From DASUGC01 sp035606665 (lineage in GTDB: Bacteria; Acidobacteriota; Vicinamibacteria; Vicinamibacterales; SCN-69-37): 64,000 nt of DNA. Location: assembly GCA_035606665.1 (NCBI GenBank), contig DATNEY010000032.1, positions 372,001 to 436,000 of the forward strand, in the 5' to 3' direction. A model generated the notes under the pieces. It ran no database searches. It worked only from the letters and a program-made list of their open reading frames with translations, and was not told the origin of the DNA. The translations under genes were made by a program, and so were the position numbers. Below are positions 24,950-34,788 of this stretch, piece by piece; positions within the stretch are counted from its first letter, which is position 1, and the number at the start of each line of letters is the position of its first letter.

Positions 24950-27013
24950 TCACTTCCCTGTCACAACTGCCTTCCACGCGTTCGCCAGACGTTCGGTCTG
25001 GAGCCACGCGTTCGGCGTGCTCGGTGTTCCCGGAGCGGCAGCAGGCTGCACATCGAATGTCTTTAGGTCCGCTACAAACCCCGCGCCCTTCGGCTTCGCC
25101 AGCATCTCCTCGAAGAACAGCGCGCCGAGCTCCTTTGATTTACCAATGACGTGCGCTAGGCCCGGCTCGACGACGAGCGCCCAGACGGCACCGCCACGGC
25201 GGTTGACGGCGAACAGCCCGGTGATGGTGTCGATGCGCGACTGCAGATCCTTCTCGCCGACGAACAGCAGCCCTGGCACGTCACGCGCGGCCCTGGACAC
25301 GAGGGCGCTGTAGTAGATGCCGCCCTTGTTCGCGATGAACGCGCCAACGCGCTCCGGTTTCCACGCCGTGAACTCGTAGTTGAACTCGCCGCCGGCCGAC
25401 ATGCCCCACATGAAGAGCGGCGCCGAGGCGAGTTCGGGATGCTTCGCGCGCACCGCGAACTTCGCAACCACGTCGAGCAGCGCCTGACCACTGCCTCTCG
25501 AGACATTGACGTAGTCCTCGATGAACGACTGATCGTGCGGCTTGTCCGTGAAGCGGCACGCGAGCAGGGCGACCGCGTTCTTCTTCGCAAATCGCTGCCA
25601 GAACGGGTCCTCCGCCATCGCCCGCCCGTCACCATTCGATCCCGGCACGAGCACGACGATCCCGCGGAGCGCCGCGGCGTCGGGCGCGAAGAACTTGAAC
25701 TCCGCTTTGTCGAAGTTCTCGCCAGGCGGGATGGTTTCCTCGAGAAACGGGCCTTGCGTCGCCGGCCCCGAGCCGGCCGCTTCCTTCGGGATCACCCTTC
25801 CGGCCGCCATCACCCACCTCACTTTGTCGATGACGACGTTGATGTCCTTGAGAGGATCGCCTTCGACACCCACGATGTCCGCATAGTAGCCCGGCGCGAT
25901 GGCGCCCAGTTCCTTCTCTCGGCGCAGCATCTTCGCGGGGATTGTCGTCGCCGTTGCCAGCGCCTGCGCCGGCGTCATGCCGGCCTTGACGAACCAGCCG
26001 AGTTCTCTCGTGTTCTGCCCGAATCCGGTGTAGACCGCGTCCGATCCCATCGCCACCCGAACGCCTGCCTTGAATGCGCGTCGGGTCGATTCAAAGTTCT
26101 TCTGGATATAGTCGTTGAGCGGCGGAATCGTCTCAGGCGCGAAACCGTACTCGTCCTTCGCGTCAACGTAGTACCGGTTGTGATCGATCGTCGGCACCCA
26201 GACCGTGCCCTGCTTCCTCATCATCGCCAGCGTCTCGTCGTCGAGCTCGATCCCATGCTCGACCGAATCAGCTCCGGCTCTCACGGCATCCTTCACGCCG
26301 GATGCGCCGTACGAATGGATCGCAACCGGCAGCTTCTGCGCGTGCGCCGCGTCGACAATCGCCTTCAGCTGCTCGTAGTTCATCGTTTGCGTCGTATCGA
26401 CGCTCTGATAGCTGCCGCGCGAGGCGTACACCTTGATCCAGTCGGATCCAGCCTTGGCGCGCGTATCGACGAGACCAGGAATGTCGCCGATCGCGGGTCC
26501 GCCGCCGCGTCCGGCCGAGATTCCCGAGCCGGCGACGAACATGCGAGGCCCCTTCATCCTTCCGGAGGCGATTCCGTCACGCAGCGTGTAGTCGAGTCCG
26601 CGCGAGGCGCCGAGATCGCGGACGGTCGTGACGCCGGTGGCGAGCGTATTCATCAGATTGAGGGTCGCGAGCTCGACCGTCTTCGCCGGTTCTCGTTGCC
26701 CTTGTTTCAACGGCGTGGTGCCCGGCGCGTGATCCCACACGTAGCTCATGTGCGTGTGCGCATCGATCAGGCCGGGAATCGCGGTCAGCGTCCGATGGTC
26801 GATGGTCTCGGCGCCCGCGGGCACCGGCATCCTGGCCGGACCAACGGCCTTGATGCGTTCGCCCTCGACGACGATGACACCGTCGCGGATCACCTGGCCG
26901 GTGCCGGTGACGACGGATCCGAATCGCAGAACGATGGGCTTCGACTGTGGCGGCGACGCCTGGCCCGCGGCCACGAGGAACGTCGCGATGGCGATGGCAG
27001 GGCGGATGTGCAT
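24950..27013 (-). CDS. Amidohydrolase fused to a C-terminal alpha/beta-hydrolase-like domain
   Basis: 687 residues. Signal peptide MHIRPAIAIATFLVAAGQA. Residues about 25-415 are an imidazolonepropionase-like amidohydrolase: IPGLIDAHTHMSY, KVYASRGSYQ, VAIHSYGASG, DSVEHG, GSDAVYTGFGQNT and the closing GAIAPGYYADIVGVEGDPL. From about 440 a second unit begins (KFFAPDAAALRGIVVLVPGSNGDG) with a nucleophile elbow GMSAGGEF and a late His in GLAHVIG, as in feruloyl-esterase/PHB-depolymerase-like hydrolases. A normal amidohydrolase of this type ends near residue 425, so this is a two-domain fusion. Substrate unknown. Confidence 0.87.
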   Translation of the reverse strand: MHIRPAIAIATFLVAAGQASPPQSKPIVLRFGSVVTGTGQVIRDGVIVVEGERIKAVGPARMPVPAGAETIDHRTLTAIPGLIDAHTHMSYVWDHAPGTTPLKQGQREPAKTVELATLNLMNTLATGVTTVRDLGASRGLDYTLRDGIASGRMKGPRMFVAGSGISAGRGGGPAIGDIPGLVDTRAKAGSDWIKVYASRGSYQSVDTTQTMNYEQLKAIVDAAHAQKLPVAIHSYGASGVKDAVRAGADSVEHGIELDDETLAMMRKQGTVWVPTIDHNRYYVDAKDEYGFAPETIPPLNDYIQKNFESTRRAFKAGVRVAMGSDAVYTGFGQNTRELGWFVKAGMTPAQALATATTIPAKMLRREKELGAIAPGYYADIVGVEGDPLKDINVVIDKVRWVMAAGRVIPKEAAGSGPATQGPFLEETIPPGENFDKAEFKFFAPDAAALRGIVVLVPGSNGDGRAMAEDPFWQRFAKKNAVALLACRFTDKPHDQSFIEDYVNVSRGSGQALLDVVAKFAVRAKHPELASAPLFMWGMSAGGEFNYEFTAWKPERVGAFIANKGGIYYSALVSRAARDVPGLLFVGEKDLQSRIDTITGLFAVNRRGGAVWALVVEPGLAHVIGKSKELGALFFEEMLAKPKGAGFVADLKTFDVQPAAAPGTPSTPNAWLQTERLANAWKAVVTGK

Positions 27014-27164
27014 GCGGGGATTATGCGCCGAAGTTTACTGCCTCGCGCTGCATCGTGCCGTACATTGACCCGCGCGCTACCCACCGAGGCGCGCAATCAC
27101 TCGATAAATCCCTCTCCGCGCTGGCCCCGATCTTGAAAGGTAAACCCTCGGAAGAGGTGTTTCG

Positions 27165-28730
27165 ATGACGTTCACAAGGATTCCTTTCACTCTGATCTTG
27201 ATAGGCGCGCTCAGCCTCGGTCTCGTCACGAGTGCGACGCCGTCGTTCGCGGCGCCCTCCGGCGACCGAGCGCAGGGACAGTTCCGCGCGCGCCTCGGGG
27301 ACAGGCAGGTGCGAGCGATACTCTCGCGCATCCGCACGAACGCGGAGTCGCTGGTGCAGACCATCGACGGCGTGCCGGCGCGCGGGCGCATGTGGGGCAA
27401 CCGCACGCGCACCGCGGACGATCCCGCCTATCTGGTCGAGGATCTGATCACGGCGGCGAATCATCTCGACGATCACATCGCGCGCATGGTGGCGACGCGT
27501 ACCGATGTTGACGACCTGATGCGACGTGCAGCGGCGGTCGACGCCGCGTTCGGGCGCGTTCCGCAGACGGGCGTGGCGACAACCGCTTGGAACAACATTC
27601 GGCGCGACGTCGACAGCATCGCCAATGCCTACGGACTGACGTGGGACTGGCGGAATCCGTCCTACTCGAACGACCAGCCGGCCGGCATCTACCGGCAGCT
27701 GCAGGGCACTTACACGGTCGACCCCGGACGCAGCGACAACACGGAGCGCACGATCAACCTCGCGCTGCGCGGTGTTTCCGCGGCCGATCGCGATCGCGTG
27801 ACGCGGCAGCTGAACAACCGGCTCGATCCACCGCAGATCGTCGCCATCGACCGCGACGCCAATCGCATCATCGTGGCGTCGTCGAACGGTCCGCAGTTCA
27901 CGTTCGAAGCGAACGGCCAGGCTCGAACGGAAACGGGCCCAGGCGGCGGAGCGATCACGACCCGCGCGTCGACATATGGCGATCAGCTGACCGTCACGAC
28001 GACCGGTATTGCGAACAACGAGTTCGGCGTCACGTTCGAGCCGCTGCGAGGCGGTCAGGAACTCAGAGTGACGCGCCGGATCTTCAACGAGGCGCTCGTG
28101 CGCCCCGTGACGCTCCAGACGATCTACCGCCGGACATCGACGACGCCGGATTGGAACATCTTTAATAACCGCCCCGAGACGCCCCGGCCCGGACGCGGCA
28201 ATACCGGCGGTGTGTTGATCCCCGACGGCACGATTCTCACGGCCCGTCTCGACCAGACGGTCAACCTTCGGCAGGCGCGCGACGAGGATCGGATCACGCT
28301 GACCGTCCATAACGCGTCGCGGCCGGAACTCGAGGGCGCGACCATCGAGGGGTACGTCGCGAGCAGTCTTGCGGCGGTCGACAACCGTGCGCGCGTGGCA
28401 TTGCAATTCGACAGGATCCGGCTGCGCAACGGCCGGACCCAGGACTTCGACGGTGTCATCGAGCAGATCACCAGTCCGAATGGACAGGTCATCCGCTTCG
28501 ACGGTGAAGTAGCGGCGGTCGACGGTCGCTCCGGTGACGCAGTCCAGCGTGGCGCGCTGGGCGCGGTCGTCGGCGGCCTGATCGGTGCAATTGCGGGCGG
28601 CGGCAAGGGCGCGCTCATCGGCGCGGCGATCGGTGGCGGCGGCGCGGCCGCGACCGTCCTCCTCGACGGCCCGGGCCAGGTCGAATTGCTGAGAGGCACC
28701 GAGTTCAGACTGCGCGCCAGAAATCGATAG
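27165..28730 (+). CDS. Exported protein with C-terminal glycine zipper, unknown function
   Basis: 521 residues. Start at 27165 with GGAAGAGG upstream. Signal peptide MTFTRIPFTLILIGALSLGLVTSATPSFA. A helical N-terminal region (RAILSRIRTNAESLVQTIDG, AAAVDAAFGRVP) is followed by a beta-rich middle with a DGTILTARLDQTVNLRQA segment, and a glycine zipper at about 470-500 (GAVVGGLIGAIAGGGKGALI) that could form a membrane hairpin. Similar glycine-zipper tails occur in envelope lipoproteins. I do not recognise the N-terminal family. Confidence 0.75.
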   Translation: MTFTRIPFTLILIGALSLGLVTSATPSFAAPSGDRAQGQFRARLGDRQVRAILSRIRTNAESLVQTIDGVPARGRMWGNRTRTADDPAYLVEDLITAANHLDDHIARMVATRTDVDDLMRRAAAVDAAFGRVPQTGVATTAWNNIRRDVDSIANAYGLTWDWRNPSYSNDQPAGIYRQLQGTYTVDPGRSDNTERTINLALRGVSAADRDRVTRQLNNRLDPPQIVAIDRDANRIIVASSNGPQFTFEANGQARTETGPGGGAITTRASTYGDQLTVTTTGIANNEFGVTFEPLRGGQELRVTRRIFNEALVRPVTLQTIYRRTSTTPDWNIFNNRPETPRPGRGNTGGVLIPDGTILTARLDQTVNLRQARDEDRITLTVHNASRPELEGATIEGYVASSLAAVDNRARVALQFDRIRLRNGRTQDFDGVIEQITSPNGQVIRFDGEVAAVDGRSGDAVQRGALGAVVGGLIGAIAGGGKGALIGAAIGGGGAAATVLLDGPGQVELLRGTEFRLRARNR

Positions 28731-28758
28731 ATCTCAACCGGAGACGAAGCACACGCTT

Positions 28759-28783
28759 GGCTCGGGTGATGGTCACCCGGGCC
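28759..28783 (+). terminator. Hairpin downstream of glycine-zipper gene
   Basis: GGCTCGGGTGA, loop TGG, TCACCCGGGCC makes an 11-bp stem with one mismatch, 29 nt after the stop, followed by ATTCGTGTTTCT, a weak T-rich tail. Confidence 0.55.
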
Positions 28784-28932
28784 ATTCGTGTTTCTGGGAG
28801 CCACGGATCCCCCAACCACTCGACGCCCGGCGGCGTCATGAGAACGGCTGCTTGGCCGTGCGACGCCAACCGGAAACAGGCGAAACTTGTCCAAGCGTCA
28901 CGCGTAGTAACCGTTCCAGACCGGGGGGAACT

Positions 28933-31455
28933 GTGCTGAAGGATCTGAGGCACGCGGCACGGGTGCTGCTGAACAACAAGGCATGGACGGCGGTCGTCGT
29001 GCTGTCACTGGCGCTGGGTATCGGGGCGAACACGGCGCTCTTCTCCGCCGTGAACGGCTTGCTGCTGGAAAAAGTGCCGGTACCGGATCCGGACTCCCTG
29101 GTGCGGCTGCAGTGGGCCGGCAAGAACGACATGGTCCGGAACACCAGCGACTACGGGTCGACGCGCCAGGACAACGGCGACGGCGTGACCTCGACCTTGT
29201 CCTACGACATGTTCCAGAAGCTGCGGGCCGCCAACCAGACCTTGATCGACCTGGCGGCCGGCGCCCCGGCCGGACAAACCAACGTGATCATCAACGGCAA
29301 GGCGGACTTCGCGTCCGCGTTTGTCGTGAGCGGCAACTATTTCACGCTGCTCCGCCTGCAGCCGTTCAAGGGCCGGCTGATTCAGGAGAATGACGATCAC
29401 GCGTCCGCTCCGCCGGCGATCGTCATCAGCCACCAGTTCTGGGTCCGGCGCCTGGGATCGGATCCCAACGTCGTCGGCCGCGTAATCACGGTGAACGGCA
29501 CGCCCCTGACGATCGTCGGCGTGCTGCCGGCGTCGTACACCGGAATCCAGCGTTCCATCGACACGCCGGCCGATCTCACATTCGCGCTTGCGCTCGATCC
29601 AGTCATCAGCGTCAATGCCACCCGCACACGACTTTCTGAACCGACGCACTACTGGCTCCAACTCTGGGGACGGTTGAAGCCGGGCGCGACTGCGCAGCAA
29701 GCGCATGGAAACTTCAACGCCGTGTTCCAGAACACCGCGCGGGCGGGCGGTGAAGCCTACTACGCGAATCTGAGCGACGCGGATCGCGGCCTCGATCGAA
29801 ACAAACGGAAGGGCGATGCAGTGCCACGCCTCCTGCTCGACTCGGCGGCCAGAGGCATCTACGACCCCGATCTCGACTCGAGAAAGTCAGCGGGCACACT
29901 GAGCGTCGTTGTCGTTCTGGTACTGCTGCTCGTCTGCGCGAACGTCGCGAACCTGATGCTGGCCCGGGCGGCCGGACGCCGGAAGGAGGTCTCGCTGCGG
30001 CTTTCGATCGGTGCGAGCCGCGGGCGGCTCGTGCGCCAGCTTCTCACTGAGAGCCTGCTGCTCGCCGCGATTGGCGGAAGCCTCGGCATTCTCTTTGGCT
30101 ATTGGAGCCGCGCCTTGATTCCGTTTGGCGCAAATGCGCCCATGAACTGGCCCGTGCTGGCGTTCACGTCGGGGATCAGCATCCTCGCTGGGCTGCTCGT
30201 CGGCCTGATTCCGGCCCTCCGCGCCACGCAGGTCGACCTCGCCGGCGCGATGAAGGAGAACAGCCGCAGCGTGGTCCATTCGCGAACCCTGCTCAGCCGC
30301 GGACTGCTCGTCGTCCAGGTCGCGATTTCGGTGGTGCTGCTCGTCGGCGCCGGCCTGTTCCTGCGCACGGTGAGCAACCTGCGGCAGGTCGATGTCGGGT
30401 TCAACTCGAACAACCTTCTGATGTTCCGCGTGAATCCTCAGCTGAATGGGTACAACGCCGACAGGACCGGGCAGCTCTATCGCGAACTGAAGGATGCGCT
30501 GCTCGCGGTGCCGGGCGTGCGCGCGGCGACGTACACGCAGCCCCCACTGCTGTCCGGAAGCCGCAGCAGCACGGGCCTGTATCTCCCCGGACAGCCGATG
30601 GTGCAGGTGCACATCGTGACCGTCTCGCCGGAGTTCTTCGAGACGATGGAGATGCCGTTTCTGAAGGGCCAGACATTCGGCAACACAGACACGCCAACGT
30701 CGCCGAAGACACTCATCATCAACGACACGGTCGCGCGGAAGATCTTCCCGGACGGCAGCGCCATCGGCCGGCGCGCCGGATCGAGCGTGGAGTTGAGCTC
30801 GGAGGCGGAGATCATCGGTGTCATCCGCGACGCGAAGTACTCGAGCCTTCGCGAGCCCGCGCCGCCGACGATCTACCGATCGTTCCTTCAGTACCCGCCG
30901 CGGCCCATGTCGGTGGTGCTGCGTATGAACACCGACCCCAACGGCCGGATCGAGGCCGTGCGTGAGGCCGTCCGGAAGGTCGATGCGGATCTGCCCATCG
31001 CTGGCGTCGCGACGCAAGCCGAGCAGATCGAGCGGCGCTTCGCGCAGGAGCAATTGTTCGCGACGGCGTACACGTGGTTCGGCGGCCTCGCGCTCGTCAT
31101 CGCGGCGGTCGGGCTGTTCGGTCTGATGTCGTACAGCGTGTCCAGACGGACGAACGAGATCGGGGTACGCATGGCACTCGGTGCCGCGCGTAGTGACGTT
31201 TCCCGCATGGTCCTGCGCGAATCCATGCTGCTCGTCGCCATCGGCCTCGTGATTGGAGGTGCGTCGGCCCTCATCGCGGCGGCGCTCGTCAGCGCGTCGT
31301 ACGTCGAGCGCACCCTCTTCGGCGTGGTGCCGCGGGACACCACGAATCTCGCCACGGCCATCATCGTCATGACCGTCGTCGCGCTCGGCGCCGCCTATCT
31401 GCCGGCCAGGCGCGCCTCCAAGGTCGATCCGATGGTGGCGCTCAGGTACGACTAA
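28933..31455 (+). CDS. ADOP-type MacB/FtsX permease lacking the N-terminal soluble region
   Basis: 840 residues from a GTG at 28933 preceded by GGGGGAACT; the frame upstream to 28852 has no support. It begins almost directly with the first TM unit (LRHAARVLLNNKAWTAVVVLSLALG), unlike the four PadR-linked permeases in the window, which carry 60-100 extra residues. Two FtsX domains with MacB_PCD-like periplasmic parts; hallmark motifs LMLARAAGRRKEVSLRLSIG, RTNEIGVRMALGA and ARRASKVDPMVALRYD. No PadR gene adjoins it. glnS follows 11 nt downstream. Confidence 0.9.
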   Translation: MLKDLRHAARVLLNNKAWTAVVVLSLALGIGANTALFSAVNGLLLEKVPVPDPDSLVRLQWAGKNDMVRNTSDYGSTRQDNGDGVTSTLSYDMFQKLRAANQTLIDLAAGAPAGQTNVIINGKADFASAFVVSGNYFTLLRLQPFKGRLIQENDDHASAPPAIVISHQFWVRRLGSDPNVVGRVITVNGTPLTIVGVLPASYTGIQRSIDTPADLTFALALDPVISVNATRTRLSEPTHYWLQLWGRLKPGATAQQAHGNFNAVFQNTARAGGEAYYANLSDADRGLDRNKRKGDAVPRLLLDSAARGIYDPDLDSRKSAGTLSVVVVLVLLLVCANVANLMLARAAGRRKEVSLRLSIGASRGRLVRQLLTESLLLAAIGGSLGILFGYWSRALIPFGANAPMNWPVLAFTSGISILAGLLVGLIPALRATQVDLAGAMKENSRSVVHSRTLLSRGLLVVQVAISVVLLVGAGLFLRTVSNLRQVDVGFNSNNLLMFRVNPQLNGYNADRTGQLYRELKDALLAVPGVRAATYTQPPLLSGSRSSTGLYLPGQPMVQVHIVTVSPEFFETMEMPFLKGQTFGNTDTPTSPKTLIINDTVARKIFPDGSAIGRRAGSSVELSSEAEIIGVIRDAKYSSLREPAPPTIYRSFLQYPPRPMSVVLRMNTDPNGRIEAVREAVRKVDADLPIAGVATQAEQIERRFAQEQLFATAYTWFGGLALVIAAVGLFGLMSYSVSRRTNEIGVRMALGAARSDVSRMVLRESMLLVAIGLVIGGASALIAAALVSASYVERTLFGVVPRDTTNLATAIIVMTVVALGAAYLPARRASKVDPMVALRYD

Positions 31456-31466
31456 AATGTCCGTGC

Positions 31467-33146
31467 ATGTCCGAGTCGACGGCCACCGAACGCCTCGATT
31501 TCATCCGCGAGATCGTCAAGGCTGACAACGCCAGCGGCAAGCACGGCGGCCGTGTCGCCACGCGTTTTCCACCCGAGCCCAACGGCTATCTGCACATCGG
31601 GCACGCCAAGTCCATCTGCCTGAACTTCGGCGTCGCGGCCGACTTCGGCGGCCACTGCAACCTCCGGTTCGACGACACGAATCCCGTCACCGAGGACACC
31701 GAGTACGTCGATTCGATTCAGGAAGACGTCAGGTGGCTGGGATTCAAGTGGAACGACGTCCCGTACTACGCGTCGGACTACTTCGAGAAGCTCTACGAAT
31801 GCGCGGAAATCCTCATCAATAAGGGACTCGCGTACGTCGACGACCTGACGGCCGACGACATTCGCGCGTACCGCGGAACGCTGAAAGAGCCGGGGCGGAA
31901 CAGCCCGTGGCGGGATCGGGCGGCGGCGGAGAACCTCGACCTCTTTCGCCGGATGCGCGCCGGCGAGTTCGCGGATGGTGCCAAAGTTCTCCGCGCGAAG
32001 ATCGACATGGCGTCGCCGAACATCAACATGCGCGACCCGATTCTCTACCGGATCCGCCGCGCCCATCACCACCGCACCGGCGACGCGTGGCTGATCTATC
32101 CGATGTACGACTACGCGCATCCGATCTCGGACGCCCTCGAGCGCATCACGCACTCGATCTGCACGCTCGAGTTCGAGGATCACCGGCCGCTCTACGACTG
32201 GCTCGTGCTCAATCTGCCGCTGCCGGGGACGCCGCAGCAGATCGAGTTCGCACGCCTGAACCTCACCTACACGGTGATGAGCAAGCGCAAGCTGCTCCAG
32301 CTCGTGAACGAGAAGCACGTGAGCGGCTGGGACGACCCGCGGATGCCGACGATCTCTGCCATCCGGCGACGAGGCTTCACACCGGAGGCGATGCGCCGGT
32401 TTGCAGAGGAAATCGGCGTCGCCAAACGCGAGAACGTCGTCGACGTCGGCCTGCTCGAGTTCTTCGTTCGCGAGGACCTCAACAAGCGCGCGCCCCGCGC
32501 GATGGCCGTGCTGCGTCCGCTGAAGGTTGTGCTCGAGAACTACCCCGAGGGACAGTCCGAGCACATGGACGTCGTGAACAACCCCGAGGATCCGGCCGCT
32601 GGGACGCGCAAGGTCCCGTTCTCACGCATCCTTTATCTAGAGCACGACGATTTCCGCGAGGATCCGCCGAAGAAGTTCTTCCGCCTGGCGCCGGGCCGCG
32701 AAGTCCGGCTGCGCAACGCGTATCTGATTACGTGTCAATCAGTTGTGAAGGACGCCTCGGGCGAGGTCGTCGAGCTCAGATGCACGTACGACCCAGCCAC
32801 TCGCGGCGGCGATGCGCCGGACGGCCGCAAGGTCAAAGCTACGCTGCACTGGGTGAGCGCCACGCACGCGATCGACGCCGAGGTTCGGCTCTACGATCGG
32901 CTCTTCACTCACGAAAACCCTGGCACCGGGGACGCGGACTTCCTCACGCAGCTCAATCCGCAGTCGCTCGAAGTCGTCCGCGGCGCGAAACTCGAACCGT
33001 CACTTGCCGCCGTACCGGCCGGCGCGCGCTTTCAGTTCGAGAGGCTTGGCTACTTCTGCGCCGATCGCGACACTGCCGCCGGAGCGCCGGTCTTCAACCG
33101 CACGGTGACGCTCAAGGATTCCTGGGCGAAAGTCGAGGGTCGTTGA
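31467..33146 (+). CDS. glnS: Glutaminyl-tRNA synthetase
   Basis: 559 residues, a class I aminoacyl-tRNA synthetase. HIGH motif at 43-46 (PPEPNGYLHIGHAKSI), Gln-specific LRFDDTNPVTED, HRTGDAWLIYPMYDYAHPISD, and the KMSKS-equivalent VMSKRKL. The C-terminal beta-barrel anticodon-binding region is complete (HWVSATHAIDAEVRLYDRLF). It charges tRNA-Gln directly, implying this lineage does not depend only on the GatCAB route. The 3' end overlaps the convergent membrane protein gene by 35 nt. Confidence 0.96.
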   Translation: MSESTATERLDFIREIVKADNASGKHGGRVATRFPPEPNGYLHIGHAKSICLNFGVAADFGGHCNLRFDDTNPVTEDTEYVDSIQEDVRWLGFKWNDVPYYASDYFEKLYECAEILINKGLAYVDDLTADDIRAYRGTLKEPGRNSPWRDRAAAENLDLFRRMRAGEFADGAKVLRAKIDMASPNINMRDPILYRIRRAHHHRTGDAWLIYPMYDYAHPISDALERITHSICTLEFEDHRPLYDWLVLNLPLPGTPQQIEFARLNLTYTVMSKRKLLQLVNEKHVSGWDDPRMPTISAIRRRGFTPEAMRRFAEEIGVAKRENVVDVGLLEFFVREDLNKRAPRAMAVLRPLKVVLENYPEGQSEHMDVVNNPEDPAAGTRKVPFSRILYLEHDDFREDPPKKFFRLAPGREVRLRNAYLITCQSVVKDASGEVVELRCTYDPATRGGDAPDGRKVKATLHWVSATHAIDAEVRLYDRLFTHENPGTGDADFLTQLNPQSLEVVRGAKLEPSLAAVPAGARFQFERLGYFCADRDTAAGAPVFNRTVTLKDSWAKVEGR

Positions 33147-34305
33147 CGGTCGCCGCACGCTGTTCCATCGTCCAGTAGATCTGTCCCTCGAAGGTTGCCA
33201 GATAGCGCGGCAGACCGACGATCGCGACCGGGTCGGCTTTGAGATCGAATTCGAACGGTGTGCCCGACGGGTTTCTGGGCACGTATTCGATACGGTACGT
33301 TCCAATCCTCGCGCGTGAACCGCCTGGACCGACAGGACGCTCGATGTCCAACAGCGTCGCGAAGTCTTCTGCCTGCAGCATCCGCTTGATTCTTGGAGCG
33401 AGCGACGGGCAGAGCGCCCTGGCCATCGGCGTCAAATTCCAGCTTCCAAGACCGCGCGCCGCACGTCTACGCTCTTCTTTCGCTGGAATCCCCTTGAGGC
33501 ATTCGATCATCGTGCCAAGTTCGGCTCCGAGCTGCATGGATAGTGGCGCGGCATTCTGAGTCATCTGCACGTCGAACCGCGTCACACCATCTGAATGGAT
33601 TCGGGGCCAGGGCTGAGACAGCTGGGCGTCCGGGGCAGCATCCACGCTGAATCCTTGTGCGGCCGTCGAATACGTCACTCGCCAGCCGGCATCCCCGTCG
33701 GTCTCGCGCGTTGGTTCGCCGAGAACCGGGGATCCGGCCCCTTCCGGGATCACATAGCGGCGAGGAAGACCAGGATCAAGGTGAGCGCCGTATTCCTTCA
33801 ACTCCGGGCACTTCGCCGAGAGCTCGGCTGCGTCAGTTGCGAGGTGTCCGGACGCCCGCGCGAACGACTGCGCGCACGTGGCAACGTTTCCCACGAGCCC
33901 GATGCCGCGACTGACGTTCATCGGACGCCCGCTCATCACTGACACCCAGAGCCGAACCGCGTCCGCATCCTTCTTCTCGCGCGCGGCGCGATCCCGCGCG
34001 GGCTTCGTCGCTTTTCTCCAGGCAAAGTACGGATCCCCCCAGGTCGCCGTGCAGGATCCGAGACTCACGACGGTCATAGCGACGAGCATGCCGGCAAAGC
34101 CCGAGGCAAAGGACCGGAAGTACCGGCTGATCACTGCGCCAATCCCGAGCACGGCGAATACCGCAACGACCGTCCCGGCGAAGGTACCGTTGCCGTCGGA
34201 GCAGTTCAGCACGAATTCAGTGGACGTGCACTGCGACAGGTACATCAGCGTGTTGACCACCAGGAACGCGATTGCGCCCGCGCACACCAGGAGCAGCCAC
34301 GCCAT
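33112..34305 (-). CDS. Membrane-anchored hypothetical protein
   Basis: About 397 residues. Two or three TM helices at the N-terminus (WLLLVCAGAIAFLVVNTLMYL, GTVVAVFAVLGIGAVI, FAGMLVAMTVVSLGSC) and a large soluble C-terminal region with no motif that I recognise. I prefer the ATG at 34305; a GTG at 34338 in the same frame lies inside a perfect hairpin. Six cysteines in the N-terminal half could pair in the periplasm. It ends inside the glnS 3' end on the opposite strand. Confidence 0.65.
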   Translation of the reverse strand: MAWLLLVCAGAIAFLVVNTLMYLSQCTSTEFVLNCSDGNGTFAGTVVAVFAVLGIGAVISRYFRSFASGFAGMLVAMTVVSLGSCTATWGDPYFAWRKATKPARDRAAREKKDADAVRLWVSVMSGRPMNVSRGIGLVGNVATCAQSFARASGHLATDAAELSAKCPELKEYGAHLDPGLPRRYVIPEGAGSPVLGEPTRETDGDAGWRVTYSTAAQGFSVDAAPDAQLSQPWPRIHSDGVTRFDVQMTQNAAPLSMQLGAELGTMIECLKGIPAKEERRRAARGLGSWNLTPMARALCPSLAPRIKRMLQAEDFATLLDIERPVGPGGSRARIGTYRIEYVPRNPSGTPFEFDLKADPVAIVGLPRYLATFEGQIYWTMEQRAATVNDPRLSPRNP

Positions 34306-34334
34306 CGTCGACGGACCGGGTTTGTTCTGGGGGC

Positions 34335-34358
34335 GCACGGCCGAGGTATCGGCCGTGC
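34335..34358. terminator. Perfect 10-bp hairpin between pseudogene and membrane protein gene
   Basis: GCACGGCCGA, loop GGTA, TCGGCCGTGC. It could end transcription from the upstream minus-strand region or act as a 5' UTR structure for the membrane protein gene. There is no U-run. Confidence 0.5.
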
Positions 34359-34404
34359 GTGTCCTTCTCTCTACTCGGGCTCGCTACTCGGCCCTGAGGC
34401 TGGC

Positions 34405-34749
34405 CTACCTGGCTCCGTCGATGGCGAGAAGATCGACAACCTCTGAAGACGTTGCGATCTCGCGGATCAGCGCACCAGTCGCCGCGTCAACGATGAGTAT
34501 CGTGCCAGGACGGTCCGCCGATGGCATCTCCGCACACCTGGTACATGCGAACACTGGGATTCAGCCTGCCTGGTGTACCGGAAGGTGACGAGGCGGCCCT
34601 CAGCGAGCAGCGCGACAACGCGACCGGATGCCTGAACCGCGACGAGCGTTCTTGCGCGCGCGTAGGTCCCGAGGGTAATCGCAACGCAAAGGACAGTTAC
34701 GGTTAGGCGCGGTATCAGTCGGCTCCGCCAGTCAGAAATCCTACGCCAT
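34405..34749 (-). pseudogene. Remnant of a secreted propeller-type protein
   Basis: Frameshifts separate a plausible start (ATGGCG then TAG at 34749-34741), a signal-like stretch RLTVTVLCVAITLGTYARA with following VAVQASGRVVALLAEGRLVTF, and, in another frame, GTILIVDAATGALIREIATS...VVDLLAIDGAR ending in TAG at 34405. The last part looks like a WD/PQQ propeller blade. Taken together this is a decayed or frameshifted short propeller gene downstream of the ADOP permease. It could alternatively reflect sequencing indels in a small real gene. Confidence 0.5.
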
Positions 34750-34788
34750 AGCCGACTTCGATCCGGCCCTCGGACCTCTGCCCTTTGC

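Noticed and set aside
25439..27136. Long plus-strand open frame opposite the amidohydrolase fusion
   Set aside because: A high-GC antisense shadow, composed mainly of Arg, Asp and Val with no recognisable domain.
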